Positions 57,320 to 64,000 of a DNA stretch of 64,000 bases are shown one piece after another (positions within the stretch are counted from its first letter, which is position 1; every line of letters starts with the position of its first letter). The notes under the pieces were generated by a model. That model ran no database searches and was not told the DNA's origin. It worked only from the letters and a program-made list of their open reading frames with translations. The DNA comes from Flavobacterium limi (GTDB lineage Bacteria > Bacteroidota > Bacteroidia > Flavobacteriales > Flavobacteriaceae), in assembly GCF_010645075.1 (NCBI RefSeq), contig NZ_JAADZV010000006.1:1-64000 (forward strand), read 5' to 3'. Made by a program: the position numbers and the translations under genes.

Positions 57320-57619
57320 AATATTTATTTACTCTATAGAATTAATATAGAATTGCAATGATACTAAAATTATCCGATTAGCACAATTTAAGATTTACAG
57401 TTGACTTAAATTTTTTAAACATATTTCTTTGTCAGGAAAATTATCAGTTTAAAATTCAAGCAGGAAGAGGTTGCATAATATTCGTGGAAAAGAGAATCAA
57501 TCTCCCCTTGATTTTAATTCCGTATGATTTATAAAAAAAACTAAAGGTTTCTTAAATTGGTTTGAATGTGTTTTTACTTATTGTAAATTAGTGAATATGA
57601 AAACTTTAATACAATAATT
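57320..57619. other. 300-bp divergent intergenic region
   Basis: The spacer lies between the porin (-) and PepSY-like (+) genes and must contain both promoters. No clean TTG/TAnnTTTG pair, hairpin or ORF was recognised in it. Confidence 0.6.
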
Positions 57620-58054
57620 ATGAAAATGAAAATAATAACAGTCGCATTATTACTTGGTTTTGTAATATCGACGAACGCTCAGAAGAAAATTGAACTTACT
57701 GAATTACCAAAGCCGGCACAGGAATTTTTAAAAAAGTATTTCAGTAATACAACAGTAGAAACTGTCAAAAAAGATGCTGAGCATGGAGAAAAAGGATACG
57801 AAGTAAAACTGAAAGACGGCACTGAAGTAGAATTCTGGAAAGACGGTGCTTATCGGGAAGTTGATGGGGGAGATAAACCTATCCCGACTGAATTTATTCC
57901 GATAAATATAAAAGAATATGTGTCAAAACATTATCCAAATGAAAAAATTACCCATATCGATTATGGGCACAAAGACCTTGATGTAGATTTAACGAACAAA
58001 ATTGATCTTGAATTTACGAAGGAAGGTAAATTTATTAGAGGAGAAAAAAAGTAA
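57620..58054 (+). CDS. PepSY-like domain exported protein
   Basis: This 144-residue protein has a signal peptide ending STNAQ. Two PepSY-like (DUF2874-type) repeats follow: ELPKPAQEFLKKYFSNTTVETVKKDAE ... YEVKLKDGTEVEFWKDGAYREVDG, and FIPINIKEYVSKHYPNEKITHIDYGHK ... DLTNKIDLEFTKEGKFIRG. Such repeats are common periplasmic domains in Bacteroidota, with no firm role. It may be co-regulated with the divergent porin. It is followed by a terminator that is shared with the convergent isomerase operon. Confidence 0.85.
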   Translation: MKMKIITVALLLGFVISTNAQKKIELTELPKPAQEFLKKYFSNTTVETVKKDAEHGEKGYEVKLKDGTEVEFWKDGAYREVDGGDKPIPTEFIPINIKEYVSKHYPNEKITHIDYGHKDLDVDLTNKIDLEFTKEGKFIRGEKK

Positions 58055-58089
58055 CATATCAATTTTACAATTTTTCTGAATGGTATAAA

Positions 58090-58127
58090 AAAACAAAACT
58101 CCATTAGAAATAATGGAGTTTTGTTTT
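58090..58127. terminator. Bidirectional terminator identical to the tRNA-Val one
   Basis: A 17-bp perfect inverted repeat has AAAACTCCATTA / TAATGGAGTTTT as core with a GAAA loop (58095-58122). It continues with AAAAC/GTTTT on the outside. The core is identical to 46343-46370. Read on either strand it ends in T. Confidence 0.92.
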
Positions 58128-58147
58128 ATAAATTATATCGAAAATTT

Positions 58148-59287
58148 TTATTGCTGCTTGGCAGAGGTTTCAATCTCAAAAATCAAAGTTGCATTTGGTG
58201 GAATTACTCCTCCGGCACCTTTTTCTCCATAAGCTAAATTTGAAGGAAGGAAAAAGATTGCTTTATCTCCGTCTGTCATCATATCAAGCGCTTCAATAAA
58301 TCCTGGAATCATTCCGTCTTTTTTTCCTACAGTGAAAGGAAAAGATTTATAACCTCCCTGTGCATCTCTGTTAGGATTGTATTTTCCGTAAGCTTTTTCA
58401 ACATTAGCCATACTACTGTCAAAAAGGTTTCCGTCTTCAAAATATCCTGCATAGTGAAAATAAATAGTAGATCCTTCGGCACCTTTTGTGCCAGTTCCTT
58501 TTTGTGTAATCACATATTTCAACCCAGACGCAGTTGTGGTAGCTTTTGCTTTGGTGGCTGCAAAATAAGCCGCTTTGTCTTTAACTACTTTTTGAGCTTC
58601 AGATTTTTTTGCTTCCTCTTTTTTAGCATCGTCAGAGATAACTTTTAATGCATCAAATTTTTTAGCAGCAGCACCTTTTCGGGTAATAGTAATTTTTGTC
58701 ATGATATCATCCTGAACAATTTTGTTTACATTGTCCATTCCTGAAACCACATGGCCAAAAATAGTATGTTTTCCGTTTAACCACGGAGTTTCTTTGTGTG
58801 TGATAAAAAACTGACTTCCATTTGTAGCAGGGCCTGAATTAGCCATTGCTAAAATACCGCCTTTGTCAAATATTAGTTCTTTTACGAATTCGTCTTTGAA
58901 AGAATACCCTGGTCCACCCGAGCCATTTCCATCGGGATCACCACCCTGAATCATAAAGTCATTGATTACTCTGTGAAATTTTAATCCGTCATAAAATGGT
59001 TTGCCTTTCAGTTTTTCTACTTTAACATTTGGATTTTTACCTTCAGCTAAAGAAATAAAATTTGCAACCGTTACAGGTGCTTTTACATATTCTAAAGTCA
59101 AAACAATATCGCCTTTTGTAGTTGAAATAGTAGCAAAAATACCTTCAGCAGGATTATTTGTCTTAGCTGTTGTTTTTGACGCTGGTTTTGTTGTTGTGGC
59201 TTTTGGTTTCGCTGCAGGTTTTTTAGTAGTTTGCGCTTGAATATTAAGTATTGCCAGGCAAAAAAGAAATAAAAATTTATATTTCAT
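58148..59287 (-). CDS. Exported cyclophilin-FKBP fusion prolyl isomerase
   Basis: This 379-residue protein starts with a signal peptide (ending IQAQ) and a Thr/Lys/Pro/Ala-rich linker (20-48). A cyclophilin domain is at ~50-215 ([52 protein letters not shown]). A charged linker follows, then an FKBP domain at ~265-379 (YFHYAGYFEDGNLFDSS, GMIPGFIEALDMMTDGDKAIFFLPSNLAYGEKGAGG). Both domains catalyse prolyl cis-trans isomerisation and assist folding, here in the periplasm. The next gene encodes the same architecture, so they are probably tandem duplicates. It is last in the four-gene operon that includes gldI. Confidence 0.93.
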   Translation of the reverse strand: MKYKFLFLFCLAILNIQAQTTKKPAAKPKATTTKPASKTTAKTNNPAEGIFATISTTKGDIVLTLEYVKAPVTVANFISLAEGKNPNVKVEKLKGKPFYDGLKFHRVINDFMIQGGDPDGNGSGGPGYSFKDEFVKELIFDKGGILAMANSGPATNGSQFFITHKETPWLNGKHTIFGHVVSGMDNVNKIVQDDIMTKITITRKGAAAKKFDALKVISDDAKKEEAKKSEAQKVVKDKAAYFAATKAKATTTASGLKYVITQKGTGTKGAEGSTIYFHYAGYFEDGNLFDSSMANVEKAYGKYNPNRDAQGGYKSFPFTVGKKDGMIPGFIEALDMMTDGDKAIFFLPSNLAYGEKGAGGVIPPNATLIFEIETSAKQQ

Positions 59288-59318
59288 TATATTTCAAATT
59301 ATGTGTTTTTAAAATGTA

Positions 59319-60395
59319 TTATGGCTTTTCTAATAATTGAATTTCGAAAATAATGTTAGCGTTTGGAGGAATAACTCCACCAGCTCCGGTTTCTCCATAA
59401 GCTAAATGAGATGGAATAAAAAGTACGGCCTTATCACCAAAAGAAAGCTTTTCAACCCCTTCAATAAATCCGGGAATTAAGCCTTGTTTGCTCCCTGCTG
59501 TAAAAGGAATTGCCTGATACTGATTTGCATCCGCTTTTGCCTGAATAAACTTTCCAAATGTTTTTGAGATATCCGCAGAGCTTGAATCAAATAAAGTTCC
59601 GTCTTCTAGGAAACCTGAGTAGCTAATGTATACCTGTTTACCTGTTGTGGGTTTTTTACCTGATCCCTTTTCAGTAATTACATATTGCAAACCACTATTT
59701 GTTTTTGTAGCTTTTCCTTTTAAGGCAGTCAAAGAAGCTGCTTTTTCTTTCTGAACACCGGCATATTTACTTTGCTCTTTTGCGATCTCTGAAAAATAAT
59801 CATGAAATACTTTTACGGCATCGAACTTTTTAGCCTCTTCACCATTTCTGATAATAGTTACAGCAACAACAGTATCATCCTGAAGTATTTTGTTCACTAC
59901 TTCCTGATCTTTTGCTTCAACAACATGTCCAAAAATAGTATGCTTATCGTTTAACCATGGAGTTTCTACATGTGTAATGAAGAATTGGCTGCTGTTTGTC
60001 CCCGGACCATTATTTGCCATTGCCAGAACACCTGGTTTGTCAAATTTTAGATCTGAGAATTCATCTTTAAATTTATATCCGGTATCTCCAGAGCCTGTTC
60101 CTTCCGGATCTCCGGTCTGAATCATGAAATTTTCAATAACCCTGTGAAATTTCAATCCGTCGAAAAAAGGCTTTTTTTTCAGGTAATCTTTAGTTACAAA
60201 TTCATTCTTTCCTTCTGCTAAGGTTACAAAATTAGCAACAGTTACAGGTGCTTTTTTATAATCTAATGCAACTATAATATGTCCTTTGTTGGTTTCAATA
60301 TCAGCATATAAACCATCAGGTAAATTGCTATGCTCGTTTTTACAGGAGTAAAATGAAGTAACGGCTAATAGTAATAGTAAAATACTCTTTTTCAT
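59319..60395 (-). CDS. Lipoprotein cyclophilin-FKBP fusion prolyl isomerase
   Basis: This 358-residue protein has a lipoprotein signal (FYSC lipobox; Cys at residue 18). A cyclophilin domain (~25-195; [54 protein letters not shown]) and an FKBP domain (~250-358; [57 protein letters not shown]) follow. Sequence and order match the downstream gene closely, but this copy keeps the lipidated Cys and lacks the Thr/Lys-rich linker. It probably sits on the periplasmic face of a membrane. It lies 16 bp after gldI. Confidence 0.93.
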   Translation of the reverse strand: MKKSILLLLLAVTSFYSCKNEHSNLPDGLYADIETNKGHIIVALDYKKAPVTVANFVTLAEGKNEFVTKDYLKKKPFFDGLKFHRVIENFMIQTGDPEGTGSGDTGYKFKDEFSDLKFDKPGVLAMANNGPGTNSSQFFITHVETPWLNDKHTIFGHVVEAKDQEVVNKILQDDTVVAVTIIRNGEEAKKFDAVKVFHDYFSEIAKEQSKYAGVQKEKAASLTALKGKATKTNSGLQYVITEKGSGKKPTTGKQVYISYSGFLEDGTLFDSSSADISKTFGKFIQAKADANQYQAIPFTAGSKQGLIPGFIEGVEKLSFGDKAVLFIPSHLAYGETGAGGVIPPNANIIFEIQLLEKP

Positions 60396-60411
60396 TTTTA
60401 AAATGTTGTTT

Positions 60412-61092
60412 TTATGGGTTTATTGTATCTTTTTTAGCTACAACCACTGGTTTTGCTGCTGTAGGTTTTGGAGTTTGTTTCGTTGCCGTTTGTCCGGCTG
60501 TAGTTTGTTTTGTAGAGTCAGCAGCTGGCGCTCCTGTGGCTGTAGGATCCGGAACGAAATTGCGTAAAGTAACTGTGCATATTAACGATTGATTGGTTCC
60601 GATTTTTTTGTTGTCTCCATGATATCCATACGCAATATGGGATGGAAATAAGAAAGTTACGGTTTCATTTTTACGCATTAACTTTATTCCGTCTCTCAAT
60701 CCCATCATGATATCTTGTTTGTCTACATAATACGTTTGTGGACCAAGTTCAGCTTCAGAATAGATGATTTTGCCTTCAATGTCTTTTATCTCTAAATTGA
60801 AATACGCTATATCTCCTTTTTTAGGGGTTTGTGTATCGGTTAGATTTTTTTCGTCATAATAAAGCCAATAGCCTTTTCTGGTGGCGTAGTATTTTACTTT
60901 TGGATTGTTTTTGATAATTTTTTTTATCACATCCTCTTCACTTGCAACCAGTTTTTTGTTTCTGTCGGCTGATTTCTTCATAAAAGTACCGGAAGCCTGA
61001 GAAATGGGTCTTCTGGCTTCTTCGTGATGTTTACAACTAATAAATAAAACAGTAAAGAGCAAGGTATAAATGCTTCGTTTTAAGTAGTTCAT
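60412..61092 (-). CDS. gldI: Gliding-motility FKBP-type prolyl isomerase GldI
   Basis: This 226-residue lipoprotein (VLFISC; Cys20) contains one FKBP-like domain (~60-175; [58 protein letters not shown]). An N-terminal region typical of GldI precedes it, with [17 protein letters not shown]. GldI is needed for gliding in F. johnsoniae, where it is thought to fold periplasmic T9SS/gliding proteins. The last ~45 residues are a low-complexity Thr/Ala/Lys/Pro tail of unclear function. It lies 16 bp before a cyclophilin-FKBP gene and 6 bp after the DHH gene, indicating one operon. Confidence 0.92.
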   Translation of the reverse strand: MNYLKRSIYTLLFTVLFISCKHHEEARRPISQASGTFMKKSADRNKKLVASEEDVIKKIIKNNPKVKYYATRKGYWLYYDEKNLTDTQTPKKGDIAYFNLEIKDIEGKIIYSEAELGPQTYYVDKQDIMMGLRDGIKLMRKNETVTFLFPSHIAYGYHGDNKKIGTNQSLICTVTLRNFVPDPTATGAPAADSTKQTTAGQTATKQTPKPTAAKPVVVAKKDTINP

Positions 61093-61098
61093 ATTGGG

Positions 61099-62103
61099 TT
61101 ATATTTTTAGTTTAGTTACTAAATCTTCAAACTTTTTCAGGGTTTCTTCCATTGAAACTTCTGATCTTCCTCCGGCAGCATTGATATGTCCGCCACCATT
61201 AAAATGATCTCTTGCAAACTGATTTACATCGAATCCGCCTTGTGAACGAAAGGATATTTTAATAATGTTTTCTTCTTTGTTTTCGATAAAAATAGCTGTG
61301 AAAATAATATCTTTTATACTTAGTCCGTAATTCACTATTCCTTCTGTATCGCCTTTTACATAATTAAAGGAATCAAGTTCCTCCTGAGTTAGGGATGTAT
61401 AAGAAGTTTTATATGCCGATAAAATTTTCATATTCTGCAAGGCTCGTCCCAGCAGTTGTAGACGGCTGTATGAACTATTATCAAACAATAAAACGGGTAT
61501 TTCTGTATTATCTGCACCGAAATCAATCAATTCTGCTACTATACGATGGGTATTTCCTGTTGTTTTAGGAAAGCGAAAGGAACCTGAATCAGTTAATATT
61601 CCGGTATAAATGCAGGTTGCAATAGTTTTATCTATGTCTTCTTTTTTGTTTAAAAACAAAATGAAATTATAAATCATTTCGCAGGTAGAACCAAAAGAAG
61701 TATCAGAATACGTATAAGCTGCATAATCATGTGGTTTTTCATGATGGTCGATCATGATAAATGGAGCGGTTAGTCTGGCTAAAGTATGTTCCATTTCACC
61801 TGTACGATGAAAAGCATTAAAATCAAGAGTAAAAATCAACTCAGCTTCTTCTAATATTCTGGTGCAGTTTTGAGTGTCTTTCTCAAATATTTTTACAGTT
61901 TCAGAACCCGGAAGCCAGGCTAAAAAATCAGGAAAATCATTTGGAGCAATCACAGTTGGCTGATGATTGTTTTTTAATAAAAAATGGTATAGTGCCAACG
62001 TAGAGCCCATAGCGTCGCCATCTGGTCCTCTGTGCGGAATTATTACAATTTTCTTTGGGGCAGCAAGCAACAACTGTATTGCCTGAATATCTTGTATTTT
62101 CAT
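61099..62103 (-). CDS. DHH family phosphoesterase, NrnA-like
   Basis: This 334-residue cytoplasmic protein has the DHH/DHHA1 fold. Motif I is IIPHRGPDGDAMGS, motif II TLDFNAFHRTGEME, motif III MIDHHEKPHDYA, and the DHHA1 domain ends in FNGGGHINAAGG (GGGH). Relatives called NrnA are bifunctional, degrading nano-RNA (oligoribonucleotides) and dephosphorylating 3'-phosphoadenosine 5'-phosphate. Motif I reads PHRGPDGDA rather than the more common H-x-N-P-D-G-D-A, a minor variant that should still bind Mn. It heads the gldI operon and stops 6 bp before it. Confidence 0.9.
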   Translation of the reverse strand: MKIQDIQAIQLLLAAPKKIVIIPHRGPDGDAMGSTLALYHFLLKNNHQPTVIAPNDFPDFLAWLPGSETVKIFEKDTQNCTRILEEAELIFTLDFNAFHRTGEMEHTLARLTAPFIMIDHHEKPHDYAAYTYSDTSFGSTCEMIYNFILFLNKKEDIDKTIATCIYTGILTDSGSFRFPKTTGNTHRIVAELIDFGADNTEIPVLLFDNSSYSRLQLLGRALQNMKILSAYKTSYTSLTQEELDSFNYVKGDTEGIVNYGLSIKDIIFTAIFIENKEENIIKISFRSQGGFDVNQFARDHFNGGGHINAAGGRSEVSMEETLKKFEDLVTKLKI

Positions 62104-62270
62104 AGTGTGCGAATTTACATTTTTTTAATGTAATGCTGAAATCATTTTAGAGATTAACACACTTTTATAGATTGAAAGTGATTAGTTAAGAGTTTTAAGT
62201 TTTCGTGAAGTGACTTATTTTGCAATAATGATTGATGTGTTGAATATATTGTAGATTCTGAAATTTAAAA

Positions 62271-63527
62271 TCAAAGGTTTTCCAGCTCTTTTCTTTGTAA
62301 TTTCTGATACAATTTATATTTGGCGCCCTTTACAATTTGAGACTTATAAATCCCAACAGGACCCGAAGAGAAATAAGCTATTGTACAGGCAATCACAATA
62401 AAAATTCCTGGCTGAATCCCAAATAATTCTATTCCCATGATAGTGCAGGCAATGGGGGTGTGGGTAGCGCCTGAAAATACAGCTACAAATCCCAGACCAG
62501 CCAAAAGTGCAATTGGCATCGGAATAATAAGAGATAAAGCACTTCCTAAAGTAGCGCCCACAAAAAATAAAGGTGTTACTTCGCCGCCTTTAAAGCCGGC
62601 ACCCAAAGTAAATCCGGTAAATAAAATTTTAAGCAAAAAGTCATACCATGGATTAGAATTTGAAAAAGAATCTACAATTACCGGAACGCCTAACCCAGAA
62701 AATTTTGTGAGTCCGAAACCTGCAAAGGCAATGGCTAAAATGGTTCCGCCAATAAAAGGTCTTAATGGTGGAAATTTTATATTTTTTGAAAAAAAAGAAT
62801 TCCAAAAATGAGCATTTCTTGAAAAAAGTAAAGCAGCCAAACCAGATAGGATTCCAATGATAATTGTGTATAATAAGGTAGAAAAATTGAATTCCGGAAC
62901 AACCGGAATATTATAATGGGTATGTTTCACCTGCCAAAACTCAACAGTAAAATAAGCGACATATGCCACTAAAAATGACAAAACAATGCTTTTAAAATTG
63001 ATTTTACTGAAATATAAAACTTCAAGCGCAAAGATAGCACCTGCCAATGGAGTTCCGAAAACGGATGCAAAACCTGCGCTGATTCCAAGAATAATCAGAA
63101 TTTTTCTTTCGGAATTATCTAATTTGAAAAGTTTTGTGAATTGATCAGCGATAGCACCGCCCATTTGTACAGCAGTTCCTTCACGTCCTGCAGATCCGCC
63201 AAATAAGTGGGTAAGTAAGGTTCCTAAAAGTACTAAAGGAGCCATTTTAAGCGGAATTACTTTCTGAGGATTTTCATATTCCTCTAATAGCAAGTTATTG
63301 CCTTTTACAACAGATTCTCCCCAATAGTAATAACTGAATCCAACTAATAGCCCGCCTAGAGGTAACAGCCAGATAATCCACTGGTGTTGGATTCTAAATT
63401 GTGTAACAAATTCCAGTGAAACTAAGAAAAAAGCTGATGCAGATCCTGAAAAGAAGCCAATTAAAACACAAATGAAAATCCATTTGAAAATTGTCAGAAG
63501 TATTTCTTTTAATTTTTGAAGATTCAT
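62271..63527 (-). CDS. CLC chloride channel/antiporter family protein
   Basis: This 418-residue membrane protein has about ten membrane helices. GSAGREGTAVQMGGAIAD carries the gating Glu (GREG-x). GFKGGEVTPLFFVGATLG corresponds to the second ion-binding loop (G-x-F-x-P in canonical CLCs, here G-E-V-T-P). The first loop (G-S-G-I-P in canonical proteins) is not recognisable, and GNNLLLEEYENP stands in the corresponding region. GREGT and the altered loops resemble the fluoride-proton antiporter branch (CLC-F), so fluoride export is a possible role. It is monocistronic between the DHH gene and ridA. Confidence 0.85.
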   Translation of the reverse strand: MNLQKLKEILLTIFKWIFICVLIGFFSGSASAFFLVSLEFVTQFRIQHQWIIWLLPLGGLLVGFSYYYWGESVVKGNNLLLEEYENPQKVIPLKMAPLVLLGTLLTHLFGGSAGREGTAVQMGGAIADQFTKLFKLDNSERKILIILGISAGFASVFGTPLAGAIFALEVLYFSKINFKSIVLSFLVAYVAYFTVEFWQVKHTHYNIPVVPEFNFSTLLYTIIIGILSGLAALLFSRNAHFWNSFFSKNIKFPPLRPFIGGTILAIAFAGFGLTKFSGLGVPVIVDSFSNSNPWYDFLLKILFTGFTLGAGFKGGEVTPLFFVGATLGSALSLIIPMPIALLAGLGFVAVFSGATHTPIACTIMGIELFGIQPGIFIVIACTIAYFSSGPVGIYKSQIVKGAKYKLYQKLQRKELENL

Positions 63528-63536
63528 TTAAAGAAG

Positions 63537-63600
63537 TTTTGCCACGAATTTCATCAATTAAAACGAATTTTAAAAGTTCCTGATGAAATTCGTGGCAAAA
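63537..63600. repeat. Long perfect inverted repeat between CLC and ridA
   Basis: TTTTGCCACGAATTTCATCA (63537-63556) and its exact complement (63581-63600) flank a 24-nt AT-rich loop containing AAAACGAATTTTAAAA. Repeats built on CCACGAATT are, to my knowledge, common between flavobacterial genes. The hairpin lies between ridA's stop and the CLC start. There is no classic T-tract after it on the - strand, so it is a repeat or processing site more than a terminator. Confidence 0.75.
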
Positions 63601-63603
63601 AAA

Positions 63604-63990
63604 TTATTCCTGTACTACAGCGGTAAACTCAATTTCGACTAAATATTCAGGAGCAACAAGTTTGCTGATTTCATAAAAACCGGTAGTTGGCTTTACATCC
63701 TTGAAAAAAACTGCATGTGCCTTTGCTACATCTTCGAAAGTAGAGATATCTGTAGTGAAAATTCGTGTTCTGATGACATCTTTCATTCCAACATTCAAAT
63801 CTTCTAATACTTTTTCAATGCGTTCCAGAATATTGTAAGTTTGTGCATAAGCATCATCGGCTTTTACTTTTTCGCCATCAACAATAGCCACAGTGCCCGA
63901 AACCTCAATAATATTGCCAATTCTTACGGCACGACAATATCCCATTTTGTCTTCCCACGGTGATCCTGTTAAGATGTTTTCTCTTTTCAT
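63604..63990 (-). CDS. RidA family protein (enamine/imine deaminase-like)
   Basis: This 128-residue small trimeric-type protein has the RidA/YjgF fold. Visible family residues are the Arg in VIRTRIFTTDI and the Glu in LVEIEFTAVVQE near the C-terminus, with YCRAVRIGNIIEVSGTVA at the start. RidA members speed the hydrolysis of reactive 2-aminoacrylate and related imines. The N-terminal SPWEDKMGYCRAVR block differs from E. coli RidA, so it may belong to another RidA subgroup with unknown substrate. The gene is complete, with ATG at 63990, and is followed by the long inverted repeat. Confidence 0.88.
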   Translation of the reverse strand: MKRENILTGSPWEDKMGYCRAVRIGNIIEVSGTVAIVDGEKVKADDAYAQTYNILERIEKVLEDLNVGMKDVIRTRIFTTDISTFEDVAKAHAVFFKDVKPTTGFYEISKLVAPEYLVEIEFTAVVQE

Positions 63991-64000
63991 TTTTTTATAA

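Noticed and set aside
62437..62811. 124-codon + strand ORF inside the CLC gene
   Set aside because: It is a shadow frame of membrane-coding DNA; no independent evidence.
63528..63603. Fluoride riboswitch upstream of the CLC gene
   Set aside because: The leader contains only the long inverted repeat; the conserved crcB-motif core was not found by eye.

Overview
The window looks like chromosomal DNA of a gliding member of the Flavobacteriaceae, most likely a Flavobacterium species. The DNA is AT-rich and ribosome binding sites are weak. Several promoters fit the Bacteroidota pattern TTG, 17-19 bases, TAnnTTTG. Diagnostic proteins include a type IX secretion system (T9SS) type B cargo domain, a PorP/SprF-like protein, PorD (DUF4835), GldI, a Bacteroidota-type RNA polymerase omega, YtxJ of the bacillithiol system, FabV, and many DUF349, TPR and OmpA/PD40 proteins. 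I count 53 protein genes, one of them cut by the left edge and one a 39-codon ORF, and one tRNA-Val.

Layout. 1-4.8 kb: the end of a large repetitive T9SS type B surface protein, followed by its probable PorP/SprF partner and an OmpA/PD40 lipid-free envelope protein. 5-9.5 kb: ligA, a YhhN-like membrane protein, and a 5'-nucleotidase split over two genes. 9.5-17.7 kb: a housekeeping run on the + strand (DUF6913-like, dapA, bamD, rpoZ, coaBC, porD, recN, a TPR protein, fabV). 17.8-21.8 kb: a glycosyltransferase, coaE and an RprX/RprY-like two-component pair. 21.9-30.6 kb, - strand: OsmC, DUF349 protein, aroE, a TPR protein, a class III aminotransferase, an OstA-like protein and YtxJ. 30.8-34.7 kb: clpB, a 39-codon ORF and a DUF808 protein. 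34.7-46 kb, - strand: pheT, bestrophin, a complete RND efflux operon (adaptor, permease, TolC) and an ABC exporter.

46.2-54.3 kb is the accessory part. It starts at tRNA-Val and holds a - strand group (coiled-coil membrane protein, large envelope protein, metzincin-type protease, two small unknowns). A divergent + strand group follows (lipoprotein, membrane protein, NarL-type sensor kinase and regulator). The 269-bp spacer between the two groups carries several perfect inverted repeats, which makes it the best candidate here for an uncharacterised regulated system.

54.7-64 kb: a PQQ-type propeller protein, an alginate-export-like porin, a PepSY-like protein, three prolyl isomerase genes in a row (two cyclophilin-FKBP fusions and gldI), an NrnA-like DHH phosphoesterase, a CLC channel/antiporter and RidA.

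Links between genes: the cargo, PorP/SprF-like protein, PorD, GldI and possibly the extracytoplasmic isomerases all serve the outer membrane, T9SS and gliding. BamD and OstA serve envelope assembly. dapA and aroE supply lysine/peptidoglycan and aromatic precursors, and coaBC with coaE cover coenzyme A. No CRISPR array, insertion sequence, prophage or rRNA was seen. Two copies of a hairpin-bearing intergenic repeat and one long inverted repeat are described. All functional calls come from reading the sequence; no database search was possible.
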